A stretch of DNA of 64,000 bases from Bacillota bacterium (GTDB lineage Bacteria > Bacillota > Clostridia > Lachnospirales > Lachnospiraceae). Below, piece by piece: positions 34,780 to 43,252 of this stretch. The number at the start of each line of letters is the position of its first letter. The stretch's first letter is position 1. The stretch lies in assembly GCA_023415635.1 (NCBI GenBank), contig JAEZJV010000013.1:1-64000 (forward strand). Direction: 5' to 3'. Below the pieces are notes generated by a model. The model searched no databases and was not told the DNA's origin. It saw only the letters and a list, made by a program, of their open reading frames with translations. The translations under genes and the position numbers were made by a program.

Positions 34780-35736
34780 TTACCCCTTATGTCTTAATTT
34801 CTCTAATAATTCGGTAAAGTACTCAGGTAGAGGTGCCGAAAATTCCATATAATTCCCAGTAGATGGGTGGATGAAGCCCAAAACGCCCGCATGCAAAGCC
34901 TGTCCCTCCAGATGAAACGGATCATTATTAGGACCATAAACCGTATCTCCTAGCAGCGGATGATGAATACTCGCCATATGAACCCTGATCTGATGGGTTC
35001 GCCCGGTTTCAAGGGAGCATTCAATATGTGCATATTGATTGGACAAATTCTCAATTAATCGATAATTTGTTGCAGCCGGCTTTCCATTCCTATGATTGAT
35101 AGACATCTTTTTCCGGTCCTTCGGATCTCTACCGATGGGACCCTCCACTCTCCCGCTTTCAACCTTAAGAGTATGATATACGATAGCCTGGTATTTACGG
35201 GTAATAGAATGCACCTTCAGCTGTTCTGCAATAAATTGATGTGCTTTATCATTTTTACAGGCAACCAATAATCCTGTTGTATCCCGATCGATACGATGAA
35301 CAATACCCGGGCGTAATACACCGTTAATACCGGATAATTCGCCTCTGCAATGAAATAACAAAGCATTTACCAGTGTTCCCGTTGCATGACCTGCTCCAGG
35401 ATGTACCACCATCCCCTTTTGCTTATTAATGATAATGATATCTTTATCCTCATAAAGAATATCAATTGGAAGCTCCTCAGGGACGATTTCCGCCTCGATT
35501 GGCTCGGGAAGCAGGATTGTTACTCTTTGACCGGTTTTAACTCTGAAATTGGCTTTTACGGGCTTCTCCTCCAGAAAAATACGGTCATCTTCTATTAACC
35601 TTTGAATATAACTGCGTGTAAGCTCCGTCTGAATGACAGAAAGGTATTTATCAATTCGGTTACCGGCATTCTCTTCATTTACAACGAATTCTATGGCTTC
35701 TTCCTGTTCCGGCAGCTCAATTACTTCCTCATCCAT
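34780..35736 (-). CDS. rluD: 23S rRNA pseudouridine synthase RluD-type
   Basis: A 318-residue pseudouridine synthase: S4 RNA-binding domain at about residues 17-80 (RIDKYLSVIQTELTRSYIQ), then the catalytic domain with GIVHRIDRDTTGLLV, where Asp is the nucleophile, and GRTHQIRVHM. RluD-type enzymes modify uridines 1911/1915/1917 in helix 69 of 23S rRNA, although Firmicutes paralogues (YlyB) can have other sites. In Bacillus the ylyB gene also follows lspA, as here. Length is normal. Confidence 0.92.
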   Translation of the reverse strand: MDEEVIELPEQEEAIEFVVNEENAGNRIDKYLSVIQTELTRSYIQRLIEDDRIFLEEKPVKANFRVKTGQRVTILLPEPIEAEIVPEELPIDILYEDKDIIIINKQKGMVVHPGAGHATGTLVNALLFHCRGELSGINGVLRPGIVHRIDRDTTGLLVACKNDKAHQFIAEQLKVHSITRKYQAIVYHTLKVESGRVEGPIGRDPKDRKKMSINHRNGKPAATNYRLIENLSNQYAHIECSLETGRTHQIRVHMASIHHPLLGDTVYGPNNDPFHLEGQALHAGVLGFIHPSTGNYMEFSAPLPEYFTELLEKLRHKG

Positions 35737-35794
35737 GGAGTTTCGTCCTTTCTTAGTTTACATAATATTATTCTGTATATTATGCTTGAATATA

Positions 35795-36436
35795 TCACAT
35801 ATCCTTATCCTGAGTTCCACTACAATCTTCTTTATCTCTGTCAAAGAGGGTGTTATCCTCCTCGTGGTTGACAATTTCTTTACTTGGCTCTTCTGCTTCT
35901 GCCCCTTCAGCTGCTTTTTCTGATTTTTTCTTGTGAAGGAGCTGATTTATAAAGGCAAAATCCTCATCCTTGTAATAAAAAATTGAAAGAATGAACAACA
36001 GAATGCAGGATACGGTCAAACAACTGTCTGCAAAGTTGAACAGAGGGAAATCAATAATTTCGAAATAGATGTAATCTACCACATGTCCCAGCAGAAGGCG
36101 GTCAATCAGGTTACCTACGGCACCACCGAGGATAAATATTATGATGATACGAAGTGCTGTGAGCTTTTTTGTCTGGGGTATTTTAAAATACAGATATCCG
36201 ATCAGAAGTACAATGATCAGGGTAAAAATGCTTAAAAACTGCACTTTACCGCTCATAATACCCCATACTGCACCGGTATTTTCGTGATACTGTAAGGATA
36301 ATACCTTAGGTATAATAACCAAAGGCTCCTGATTCATCAGAGTATTCCTGACCCAGAATTTCACTGCCTGATCAATTCCCACAATTACAATAAATAATAA
36401 CAAATGCTTCATTCGTTCCTTCATAATGTCCTCCAA
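35795..36436 (-). CDS. lspA: Lipoprotein signal peptidase II with acidic C-terminal tail
   Basis: A 213-residue membrane aspartyl protease with four helices. The catalytic Asp residues are in GNLIDRLLLGHVVDY and FNFADSCLTVS. It removes signal peptides from prolipoproteins such as the ones encoded elsewhere in this window. The core ends near residue 155; an extra tail of about 55 residues, rich in Glu/Lys and ending KDEDF...HEEDNTLFDRDKED, is not part of the standard family length (about 150-165). A start at Met5 (MKERMKH) is possible. It precedes rluD in the common lspA-rluD order. Confidence 0.93.
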   Translation of the reverse strand: MEDIMKERMKHLLLFIVIVGIDQAVKFWVRNTLMNQEPLVIIPKVLSLQYHENTGAVWGIMSGKVQFLSIFTLIIVLLIGYLYFKIPQTKKLTALRIIIIFILGGAVGNLIDRLLLGHVVDYIYFEIIDFPLFNFADSCLTVSCILLFILSIFYYKDEDFAFINQLLHKKKSEKAAEGAEAEEPSKEIVNHEEDNTLFDRDKEDCSGTQDKDM

Positions 36437-36465
36437 TACAGATACCCAGTGGTATGTATTATCCT

Positions 36466-37557
36466 TTATTTTAGTATGGTATAAATCGCTTCCAACATTT
36501 CATCCTTTGTAACGGTTTTATCAATTACGGAGCTTCCTACTCCGGTCAAAAGTATGAATTTCACATGATCTGCATCCATCTTTTTATCCAGCTTAGTTAC
36601 CTCGTAGACCTCCTCGGCAGTTAAACCATTCGTGGTGACAGGCTGGCGGAAACGCTGCATAATGGCCAGGATATCCCTGTATATTTCCTCGGTGATAAGT
36701 CCGCGCTTCATGGAGATATAAGAAGCTGCAGCCATTCCGATACAAACACATTCACCATGCAGTAAGGAGAAATTCTTTAGCTTCTCAACAGAGTGTCCGA
36801 TAGTATGTCCGAAATTTAATAATGCACGCTCTCCCAGTTCCTTTGGATCCTTCTCAACAATCTCCATTTTTATCATACAGCTTCTTTTAATCATATCACG
36901 AAGCGGTACATAGGAACGTGCACAGATCCTTAAGGTATAATCTTTCAACCATTGATAAAAGTCAGCATCCTTAATTAATCCATGCTTAATAATCTCTCCC
37001 ATTCCGGAATAATATTCAGGCTCGGGAAGAGATAAAAGTGTTGAAATATTCATATATATCAGAGAAGGTTGATAAAAAGCACCCACCATATTTTTATATG
37101 CTTTAAAATCTACTCCGGTCTTCCCTCCAATGCTGGAGTCCACCATGGCAAGCAGCGATGTAGGTACCTGGATAAAACGTATTCCACGCATATAGGTAGC
37201 TGCTACAAAGCCTGTCAGATCACCTACGACACCTCCTCCTAAAGCCACCAGTACATCATTACGGTCCAGACCGGCTTGAATCAGTTGTTCGTAGCATAAG
37301 CTAACGGTATCAAGATTTTTGCTTTTTTCTCCGGCAGGAAAGGTAAAGCTTTGAACTGACTTGGCTATAGGTAAAAGCTGCCGGGATACGCCTTCAAGAT
37401 AGAACTTTCCGACATTGCTGTCGGTCAGAATCATAAATCTCCGACCCTCCATACCAAGACTCCTGATTGCTTGAGTTAACTTCATAAAATCAGGCTCCAG
37501 CAAAATATCATAAACCGGCTGCCCTTCATAATTCACTGTAAGTTTTTGATCCTCCAT
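36466..37557 (-). CDS. aroB: 3-dehydroquinate synthase
   Basis: A 363-residue AroB. NAD-binding GGGVVGDLTGFVAATYMRG is near residues 107-125, the substrate-binding Lys/Asp block is SSIGGKTGVD, and zinc ligands are in EIIKHGLIKD, NFGHTIGHSVE. It makes 3-dehydroquinate from DAHP in the shikimate pathway. No other aro gene is near; it lies between divIVA and lspA, which are normally adjacent, so it looks inserted. The start is preceded by GGGGATGAACC, a weak site. Confidence 0.95.
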   Translation of the reverse strand: MEDQKLTVNYEGQPVYDILLEPDFMKLTQAIRSLGMEGRRFMILTDSNVGKFYLEGVSRQLLPIAKSVQSFTFPAGEKSKNLDTVSLCYEQLIQAGLDRNDVLVALGGGVVGDLTGFVAATYMRGIRFIQVPTSLLAMVDSSIGGKTGVDFKAYKNMVGAFYQPSLIYMNISTLLSLPEPEYYSGMGEIIKHGLIKDADFYQWLKDYTLRICARSYVPLRDMIKRSCMIKMEIVEKDPKELGERALLNFGHTIGHSVEKLKNFSLLHGECVCIGMAAASYISMKRGLITEEIYRDILAIMQRFRQPVTTNGLTAEEVYEVTKLDKKMDADHVKFILLTGVGSSVIDKTVTKDEMLEAIYTILK

Positions 37558-37633
37558 GGTTCATCCCCTTCATCGTATAATATAAGCATAACCGCATCAG
37601 AAAACGAGACGAGGTTATGCTTTCCTCTTAAAC

Positions 37634-38317
37634 CTATTCCTCTTTCATCGTATAAAACTCAAATCCGTCTTCGGTCTGATACTTCTGCTCTTCTGGCTGA
37701 GCTTCTTTCAAGTCAGTCTTAAGGAACTCGAATTTGATCTGATCGAGCTCATCCAAGGGAAGCTCTTTGGTATCAGTTGTTTTTGAGGAGACCTTCTGCT
37801 CGGAAAGCTGTTTAATGGAAGAGGTATCGATTTCAGCATCCTTAGGTTCCTTATATTGAAATTCCTCTGTGTTTACGGAAAAGCTTTTACTGTTCAGAAG
37901 TTCAATTTGAGCATGCAGCAAATTCTCAAAATGTATTTTGAATAAGTCGTATTGCTGCATCAAATTCAGAGTTTTATGCTCAAAGTACTCTAACTGCTTT
38001 CTAGCCTCCTCTATAATCAGTCCTGCTTTTAACCTTGCTTCATTCTCAATAATTTCTGCTTCCTTCAAAGCGGTATTTTTTGTATCCTGAGCAGTCTTTT
38101 CTGCAAGAACCAAAGCCTTCTGAAGGGTTTTCTCAATAGACTTATAATAGCTTATATTGTCGCTTTGTTCCTTCAGCTTTTTCTTAAGATCTTCATTCTC
38201 TTCCAGTATCGTACCAAAATCCTTTGACAAATCGTTAAGGAATTGCTCAACGTCTTTTTTGTCATAACCGAGACCAGCCTTAAATTGCTTATTCATTATT
38301 TCTGAAGGTAGTAGCAT
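37634..38317 (-). CDS. divIVA: DivIVA-domain protein
   Basis: A 227-residue coiled-coil protein. The N-terminal membrane-curvature domain is recognisable as MLLPSEIMNKQFKAGLGYDK followed by KDVEQFLNDL, and a long coiled coil runs from about residue 30 to 140. The C-terminal tail is acidic. DivIVA marks negatively curved membranes at the poles and septum and recruits Min proteins and others. It is next to ylmH and sepF, the standard Gram-positive order. AGGAGG precedes the start. Confidence 0.9.
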   Translation of the reverse strand: MLLPSEIMNKQFKAGLGYDKKDVEQFLNDLSKDFGTILEENEDLKKKLKEQSDNISYYKSIEKTLQKALVLAEKTAQDTKNTALKEAEIIENEARLKAGLIIEEARKQLEYFEHKTLNLMQQYDLFKIHFENLLHAQIELLNSKSFSVNTEEFQYKEPKDAEIDTSSIKQLSEQKVSSKTTDTKELPLDELDQIKFEFLKTDLKEAQPEEQKYQTEDGFEFYTMKEE

Positions 38318-38374
38318 AATTTCCTCCTATTCCTGATCGAGACATTCCAATATTTGAAGTGCTTATTCTTCATT

Positions 38375-39151
38375 TTATACAGAATATAATAATACTTTTA
38401 CGCTATATCTTCCTTTTTTGGTCTGATAAGAGGTTCCGGCGAAAATAAACTTTCCCATGCCCCGTACCGATACGATGTCGTTCTCCCTCAGGATGTAGCT
38501 GTTAGACAACACCTGTTTGCCACCTACGAAGACCTTGCCGCCTTCTATTAAGCCGCTCAGACTGCTTCGGGAGCTTCTAAATGCAACAGAAAGAATACTA
38601 TCCAGACGAACTGAGGATACAGTTCCTATTATTTCTGTGAATTTTGGCTGATAATTAAAATCCTTTTGATCTATAATGGTACAGGTAACTACTGTATGTT
38701 TTACCTTAACCAGCTGCTCGGTGATAAAGGGACTGATGGTAGTATGGGCAAATATATATCCCATGTTTTCCTCTATGAGTATATCACCGATCTTACCGCG
38801 ATCCAGTCCGAGATTTAGGACAGCGCCGAGAAAGTCACGATGATTTAATCTATCACTAAATTTTTGGTTAATTGGCTCTATACGAATACATGCGATTGGA
38901 TAGACGACCTCTTCTGCTTTCGTTATCTGCTCATTTCCACAAAAACAAAGTATTTTTCTCTCGGCATCGGAAAATCCTCCGTTAGCAAAATACTTTATCC
39001 TTGGTAACTCGCTTTTCATACTGGATAACAGACCCTGCTCATTCGGATTTAGAAAATCAGAAAACAGAGTTATTCCTCTTTGATAGGCAGTGCTGGCTAA
39101 ATCCAATAGCCGTTTACGTAAAAGCTGTTCCTCTTTATCCTGATTAATCAT
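38375..39151 (-). CDS. ylmH: YlmH-type RNA-binding protein (S4 domain)
   Basis: A 258-residue protein. An N-terminal domain of about 170 residues is followed by an S4-like RNA-binding domain at about 182-230 (SLSGLIEGGKVFVGGKQVL, then LRENDIVSVRG). YlmH proteins bind RNA and the ribosome and help rescue stalled peptidyl-tRNA in Bacillus. The gene overlaps or abuts sepF, and divIVA follows, matching the ylmDEFGH-divIVA cluster of Firmicutes. Confidence 0.88.
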   Translation of the reverse strand: MINQDKEEQLLRKRLLDLASTAYQRGITLFSDFLNPNEQGLLSSMKSELPRIKYFANGGFSDAERKILCFCGNEQITKAEEVVYPIACIRIEPINQKFSDRLNHRDFLGAVLNLGLDRGKIGDILIEENMGYIFAHTTISPFITEQLVKVKHTVVTCTIIDQKDFNYQPKFTEIIGTVSSVRLDSILSVAFRSSRSSLSGLIEGGKVFVGGKQVLSNSYILRENDIVSVRGMGKFIFAGTSYQTKKGRYSVKVLLYSV

Positions 39152-39153
39152 AG

Positions 39154-39723
39154 CTAGAACTTAGAGTGAAAAGTCGGAGGTTCAAAGCCGCTTTCCTGTA
39201 TCAAATCAAGATAATCTCCGGAGATATCTACTGTATCGGGAGATACGATAAAGATTGCATTGGAGATGCGGTGCAGTTTACCGTTGATAGCATATACGGA
39301 ACCTGAGACGAAATCCATGGTTCTCTGTGCAAGCTTGTCATCAAACCCTTCCAGATTGATTACAGTAGCTCTTCCTGTAAGTAGCATGTCACAGATCTCT
39401 TGAGAATCTTCGAAGGAAGTAGGCTTCATGATACAAACCTCGAGACCCTTGGGTGTAGTACGGATTGGAACAACTTTACCTGCCGAAGTCTTTTCCATTT
39501 TTGTCACCCTTTCTTTCCTGACATCACTTGTTCCCGCAGGAGCAGGTGAAATCTGCTGATTCTTTGGTGCTTCTCTATATCTCTCATTCTGTGCTTCTTT
39601 TTTCTCTTCACGTTTTGCCCGTCTTAATTCTTTCTCAGACTCCTCGTTTAAATAATCCTCGTAATCATCCTCATCTTCGGTTAATTTCATGGAATTTAAG
39701 AAATTTTTAAAAATATTAGACAT
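39154..39723 (-). CDS. sepF: Cell division protein SepF
   Basis: A 189-residue SepF. The start at 39723 (MSNIFKNFLNSMKL) is chosen because GGAGG lies 9 bases ahead; a longer reading would lack the N-terminal amphipathic helix at the true end. That helix (residues 1-14) binds membrane, an acidic linker (EDEDDYEDY) follows, and the C-terminal SepF domain (about 100-185) has EVCIMKPTSFEDSQEI and VYAINGKLHRISNAIFI. SepF anchors FtsZ to the membrane and bends the septal membrane. It stands 3 bases from ylmH. Confidence 0.93.
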   Translation of the reverse strand: MSNIFKNFLNSMKLTEDEDDYEDYLNEESEKELRRAKREEKKEAQNERYREAPKNQQISPAPAGTSDVRKERVTKMEKTSAGKVVPIRTTPKGLEVCIMKPTSFEDSQEICDMLLTGRATVINLEGFDDKLAQRTMDFVSGSVYAINGKLHRISNAIFIVSPDTVDISGDYLDLIQESGFEPPTFHSKF

Positions 39724-39781
39724 CCGTCCATACCTCCATCTCGCCGTTAACGGCATAAACATTTATTCCATAAGAAACTTT

Positions 39782-40513
39782 CTAGTGACTGTAGTCCCTC
39801 TCACCAAAAATGCCTGTCCCAACCCGGACTATTGTGGCACCTTCTTCAATAGCCACCTCAAAATCTCCTGTCATGCCCATCGAAAGGATATCAAACTGCT
39901 CTAATGACTTGGAAATGTTTCCATTATGAATATTATCGATGTTTTTTGTTTTTATGTCAACATATAATTGACGTAATTTACTAAAATACTTTCTGTTTTT
40001 TTCGGGATTTTCCACGTATGGAGGTACAGCCATCAGACCTCTAACTCTTATATGAGGGAGGCTTTGCAGCTGGCTGATAAGATTGTGAGTATCTTCAGGG
40101 CTTATTCCGAATTTGGTGGCTTCTCCAGCAATATTTACCTCTATCAGGATGTCACAGATTATCCCCTTTTTCCCTGCCTCTATTTCTATCTGCTCTGCAA
40201 GCCGTAAAGAATCTACGGAATGAATCAGTTCAGTCTTATCAATGACATATTTGACTTTATTACGCTGTAAATGACCAATCAGATGCCAATGTACTTTGTC
40301 CACAAATTCTGACTGCAGGTTCTCATATTTCTGAACCAGCTCCTGAACTTTGTTCTCACCGAAATGGCGAATACCCAACTGATATGCCTCCAAAAGCATT
40401 TTGGTCGGTTTGGTTTTACTGACAGCAATCAGTGTAACTTCAGACCGCTTTCTGCCGGAACGATCACAGGCTGCTTGTATTCTCTTCTCGATTAACTCGA
40501 TGTTGTCTCTCAT
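39782..40513 (-). CDS. ylmE: YggS/YlmE-family PLP-binding protein
   Basis: A 243-residue PLP-fold type III protein. The Lys that binds PLP is in LIAVSKTKPT, and GENKVQEL, WHLIGHLQRNK and RVRGLMAVPP are conserved. It buffers PLP and amino-acid homeostasis rather than having a known catalytic role. It precedes sepF, the usual order in Firmicutes (ylmE-ylmF). No ylmD is between it and the HlyD-like gene. Confidence 0.93.
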   Translation of the reverse strand: MRDNIELIEKRIQAACDRSGRKRSEVTLIAVSKTKPTKMLLEAYQLGIRHFGENKVQELVQKYENLQSEFVDKVHWHLIGHLQRNKVKYVIDKTELIHSVDSLRLAEQIEIEAGKKGIICDILIEVNIAGEATKFGISPEDTHNLISQLQSLPHIRVRGLMAVPPYVENPEKNRKYFSKLRQLYVDIKTKNIDNIHNGNISKSLEQFDILSMGMTGDFEVAIEEGATIVRVGTGIFGERDYSH

Positions 40514-40561
40514 ATAAGTTCACTCCAATTAACAATATTTTTGTAGATAAATAATTATCAT

Positions 40562-41971
40562 CTAATAAATGATCGCCTGATCAACTGCTGTATTACCATC
40601 CAACGCTATCTGGTCATAGGCTGACAGACCGTTCGAAGTTTTATCACTGACAATAGCATATTCTTTATTCTGATATAGTATCTCGATTCTGCGGAATACG
40701 GCATAGCCTTGATTAACATTATATACGCCGATCAGCTTATTGGTTGGTCCCAGAGTATAAAGTCCGGAACTGGTTGGAAGATTGCTTCCTTCTTTGGTTG
40801 GAAATTTAATTGCGGTATTGGTATCAAAGTCGTTGGTATCTACATATGCATAGGCATCATCCTGGTAATAAATCTTGGTAGGAGTAAAGGTATGTTTGGC
40901 TTCACCGCTCTTTGCATCGTAGGATTCCACAATAAGTCCATTGTCGGTACTGTTAGCACCCATAGTGAAATATTCTAAAGGAACCAGATAAAAATCCTTC
41001 TCAACGATAGAGGATAAAGGTATTTTTAATCCCTCCACCGAATTGAAATCCAATTTTATTTCAAGAAATCGATCCTCAATGTAGTTAGAAAGGTATTTAT
41101 TCAGATTAAGCTTGGCATAGTATTCCGATCCGAGCTGGCTTAAGGAAAGGTCAGCCGTAAGTTCCAAATCGTCCTCCAGAATTGTAAAGCGTACCTGTTC
41201 TGTATCACGAAGCATTTCATATTGTTCCTCGGTCAAAGGAAGAATAATATTCCAATTATCTGAAGAAATCAGCTTATAGATTGGAGTATTCTGATCAATA
41301 ATATTAGTAGTCCTTAGTCCTGTCCGGGTATACTCATCCACCTTGAAAAGATCCTTGGTGAGGTTGTCTGCCGTTATATCCTCATAGCCATCAGTATAAT
41401 AAGTTACAATACCGCTCTTCGGACTCCTTACTGCATTGATACTATAGGTTTGTCCGGTCTTATCCGTCAAATTATGCTGATTGTCCAGGATTGCGGTATT
41501 TAAGATATCAAGTACCGTACTTTCAGCGTCATCCTTGAAGCGGTATACCAAGGAGAAATCATCATCGGTATAAGTTGTCCGGAAGGCTTCGATTGTATGT
41601 AATAGTTCTGCACTATTTTGCTTAGACATCTTGATGGGAATATCTCCGTTGGCAAGTATGTCGCTCATATTACCGGAATCATCAACGGAATAAACAGTCT
41701 CATTTTTAGAAACTCGGGCTCCTTCCTTCTGGTAATAGGAAACATAGCCTGCTTTATCCGAGGTGAGGATTTCTTCATCTCGAAGGATTAAACCAGTAAT
41801 ACGGTTATCTATAGCGGTAGTGCCTTTATGAACCTCATAGATGGTAAGCTGTTCTTTAGTAAAATAAATATATACGTTTATCGCTATGTAAAGAAAAAGA
41901 ATTAAAAATACGATAACTCCCATATTAATGCTTTTTCGTTTTTTGAATTTCACGACCTTGTCATTACTCAA
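40562..41971 (-). CDS. HlyD-like membrane protein of the sepF cluster
   Basis: A 469-residue single-pass protein. The start is the TTG at 41971, with AGGAGG 7 bases upstream; a longer frame begins at 42013. A membrane helix at about residues 17-37 is followed by an extracellular region that begins with an HlyD/RND-type lipoyl-like half-motif (GYVSYYQKEGARVSKNETVYS) and later has SPKSGIVTYYTDGYEDI. Proteins of this shape sit next to ylmE-sepF in several Lachnospiraceae. No ABC or RND partner is adjacent, so it is not obviously an exporter adaptor. Role in division is inference from location. Confidence 0.75.
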   Translation of the reverse strand: MSNDKVVKFKKRKSINMGVIVFLILFLYIAINVYIYFTKEQLTIYEVHKGTTAIDNRITGLILRDEEILTSDKAGYVSYYQKEGARVSKNETVYSVDDSGNMSDILANGDIPIKMSKQNSAELLHTIEAFRTTYTDDDFSLVYRFKDDAESTVLDILNTAILDNQHNLTDKTGQTYSINAVRSPKSGIVTYYTDGYEDITADNLTKDLFKVDEYTRTGLRTTNIIDQNTPIYKLISSDNWNIILPLTEEQYEMLRDTEQVRFTILEDDLELTADLSLSQLGSEYYAKLNLNKYLSNYIEDRFLEIKLDFNSVEGLKIPLSSIVEKDFYLVPLEYFTMGANSTDNGLIVESYDAKSGEAKHTFTPTKIYYQDDAYAYVDTNDFDTNTAIKFPTKEGSNLPTSSGLYTLGPTNKLIGVYNVNQGYAVFRRIEILYQNKEYAIVSDKTSNGLSAYDQIALDGNTAVDQAIIY

Positions 41972-42263
41972 GCGTCTGCCTCCTGATTTATACATTGAAA
42001 TGAAAACAACCACAATGTAACATAGATACCTCTATCATTATACTTACTTTTAGAGAATTTTTAAACCCTTTTTTCGGTTTTTGATATAAACTAGAACTAA
42101 TTTAACAGTAATTTAAGTATTTCACTGAAAAGACGTCTTATTACATAATGAAATACGGTTTGTGTATAAAATTAAAATAATAGGTTATTATATAAAAAGA
42201 GACAAAACTCAAGCGGAGTTCCTGCGATTTGAATTACGTCATCCAAAATGAAGGAGGTTCATT

Positions 42264-42461
42264 ATGAAAACATTAGATTATATCGCTTTGGTCCTGGTTG
42301 TAATAGGAGCAGTAAACTGGGGATTAATCGGCTTTTTCAGCTTCGATTTGGTTAAAGCGATTTTTGGAAACATGACAATTATTTCTAGAATCATATATGC
42401 CCTCGTCGGTGTATCAGGTCTATATGCATTAAGCTTCTTCGGAAGACTGAGAAATGAATAA
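42264..42461 (+). CDS. DUF378 small membrane protein
   Basis: A 65-residue protein with two membrane helices. LDYIALVLVVIGAVNWGLIG and YALVGVSGLYAL match the DUF378 pattern (family members are about 70 residues, function unknown). AAGGAGG precedes the ATG. It is the only plus-strand gene between 30 kb and the window end and has its own terminator. Confidence 0.9.
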   Translation: MKTLDYIALVLVVIGAVNWGLIGFFSFDLVKAIFGNMTIISRIIYALVGVSGLYALSFFGRLRNE

Positions 42462-42486
42462 AGAATGTCTGCTTAAGACCAAAATA

Positions 42487-42515
42487 GGAGCGCCGATCAT
42501 ACCGGCGCTCCTTAA
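42487..42515 (+). terminator. Terminator after the DUF378 gene
   Basis: GGAGCGCCG pairs with CGGCGCTCC around 7 bases and is followed by TTAAATCTTTTA. It lies between convergent genes and may serve both. Confidence 0.75.
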
Positions 42516-42540
42516 ATCTTTTATTACTATAAATATCATT

Positions 42541-42960
42541 TTACAATGATACTATGACATTCTTCTTCATAATCTCGGGTAGTTGATCGCAATTCAAGGA
42601 TATGCTAAGAATTAAATCAACATTGAATACCTCTGATATTTTGTCTAGCTTGGAGAATACAGATTCAAAATTATCATCATTAATATAAGCTATTTTAAGG
42701 AAACTATCAAGGTAGATTGACTGTAGGTCATGATTTCCGGACACGATACCGCAGATAAAACCGATAAACTCATTACAATTTTCGATGTAATAATCCCTAA
42801 CATTTACTAAGCGGATTTTATTACTTAGTTCGTACATATGCTTGTTGCTTTTATCAAGATAAACAATGCTTCCCTTAGCAGCTTTCACTTCGGTGTTTGC
42901 TTTATCGATAAGGATTTTTGTCTTTCCCTTACCTTTCTCACCTGAAATTATCTGTATCAT
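42541..42960 (-). CDS. Small P-loop protein, function unknown
   Basis: A 139-residue protein with an N-terminal Walker A, SGEKGKGKTKILID (residues 6-19), and a possible Walker B-like strand at IVYLD. The rest is a single alpha/beta half without the sensor regions of full AAA or ParA proteins. Small P-loop proteins like this occur in Lachnospiraceae near division genes. It has a strong AGGAGG site. Whether it binds nucleotide is inferred from the motif only. Confidence 0.75.
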   Translation of the reverse strand: MIQIISGEKGKGKTKILIDKANTEVKAAKGSIVYLDKSNKHMYELSNKIRLVNVRDYYIENCNEFIGFICGIVSGNHDLQSIYLDSFLKIAYINDDNFESVFSKLDKISEVFNVDLILSISLNCDQLPEIMKKNVIVSL

Positions 42961-43252
42961 TGTAATCTCCTCCTTATGGTGGGCGCAACGTTAGATGTGC
43001 GGTGCCAAATATTAAATTGTATGATTTTTTGTACAAACAATTTCTTTAAGGTGTCAAAAGCGCCTTCGGTTCTTACCGGATCTCATATATATGATCTGTA
43101 AGCTTACTCTCCAATCAATATATTGAATCTGAAAGTTTGAGTAAAGCCTTTTGACAACTTAATTAATTTATACTTCAATTATAGTACATATAGTATTGAA
43201 AAACAACTATAAAATTCTCCTCAGGCGTATTTTAATCATACAGATAAATATA
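42961..43252 (-). other. Long leader region upstream of the small P-loop gene
   Basis: About 290 bases with no gene. On the minus strand it contains an imperfect palindrome around GATCATATATATGAGATC (43079-43096), a small CGGT-N4-ACCG stem and a short inverted stretch near CACCGCACATC. No riboswitch class is recognised. Confidence 0.35.

Noticed and set aside
35602..35871. Long plus-strand frames inside lspA/rluD and other core genes
   Set aside because: They lie opposite clearly coding genes with no ribosome binding sites or family motifs and are shadows.
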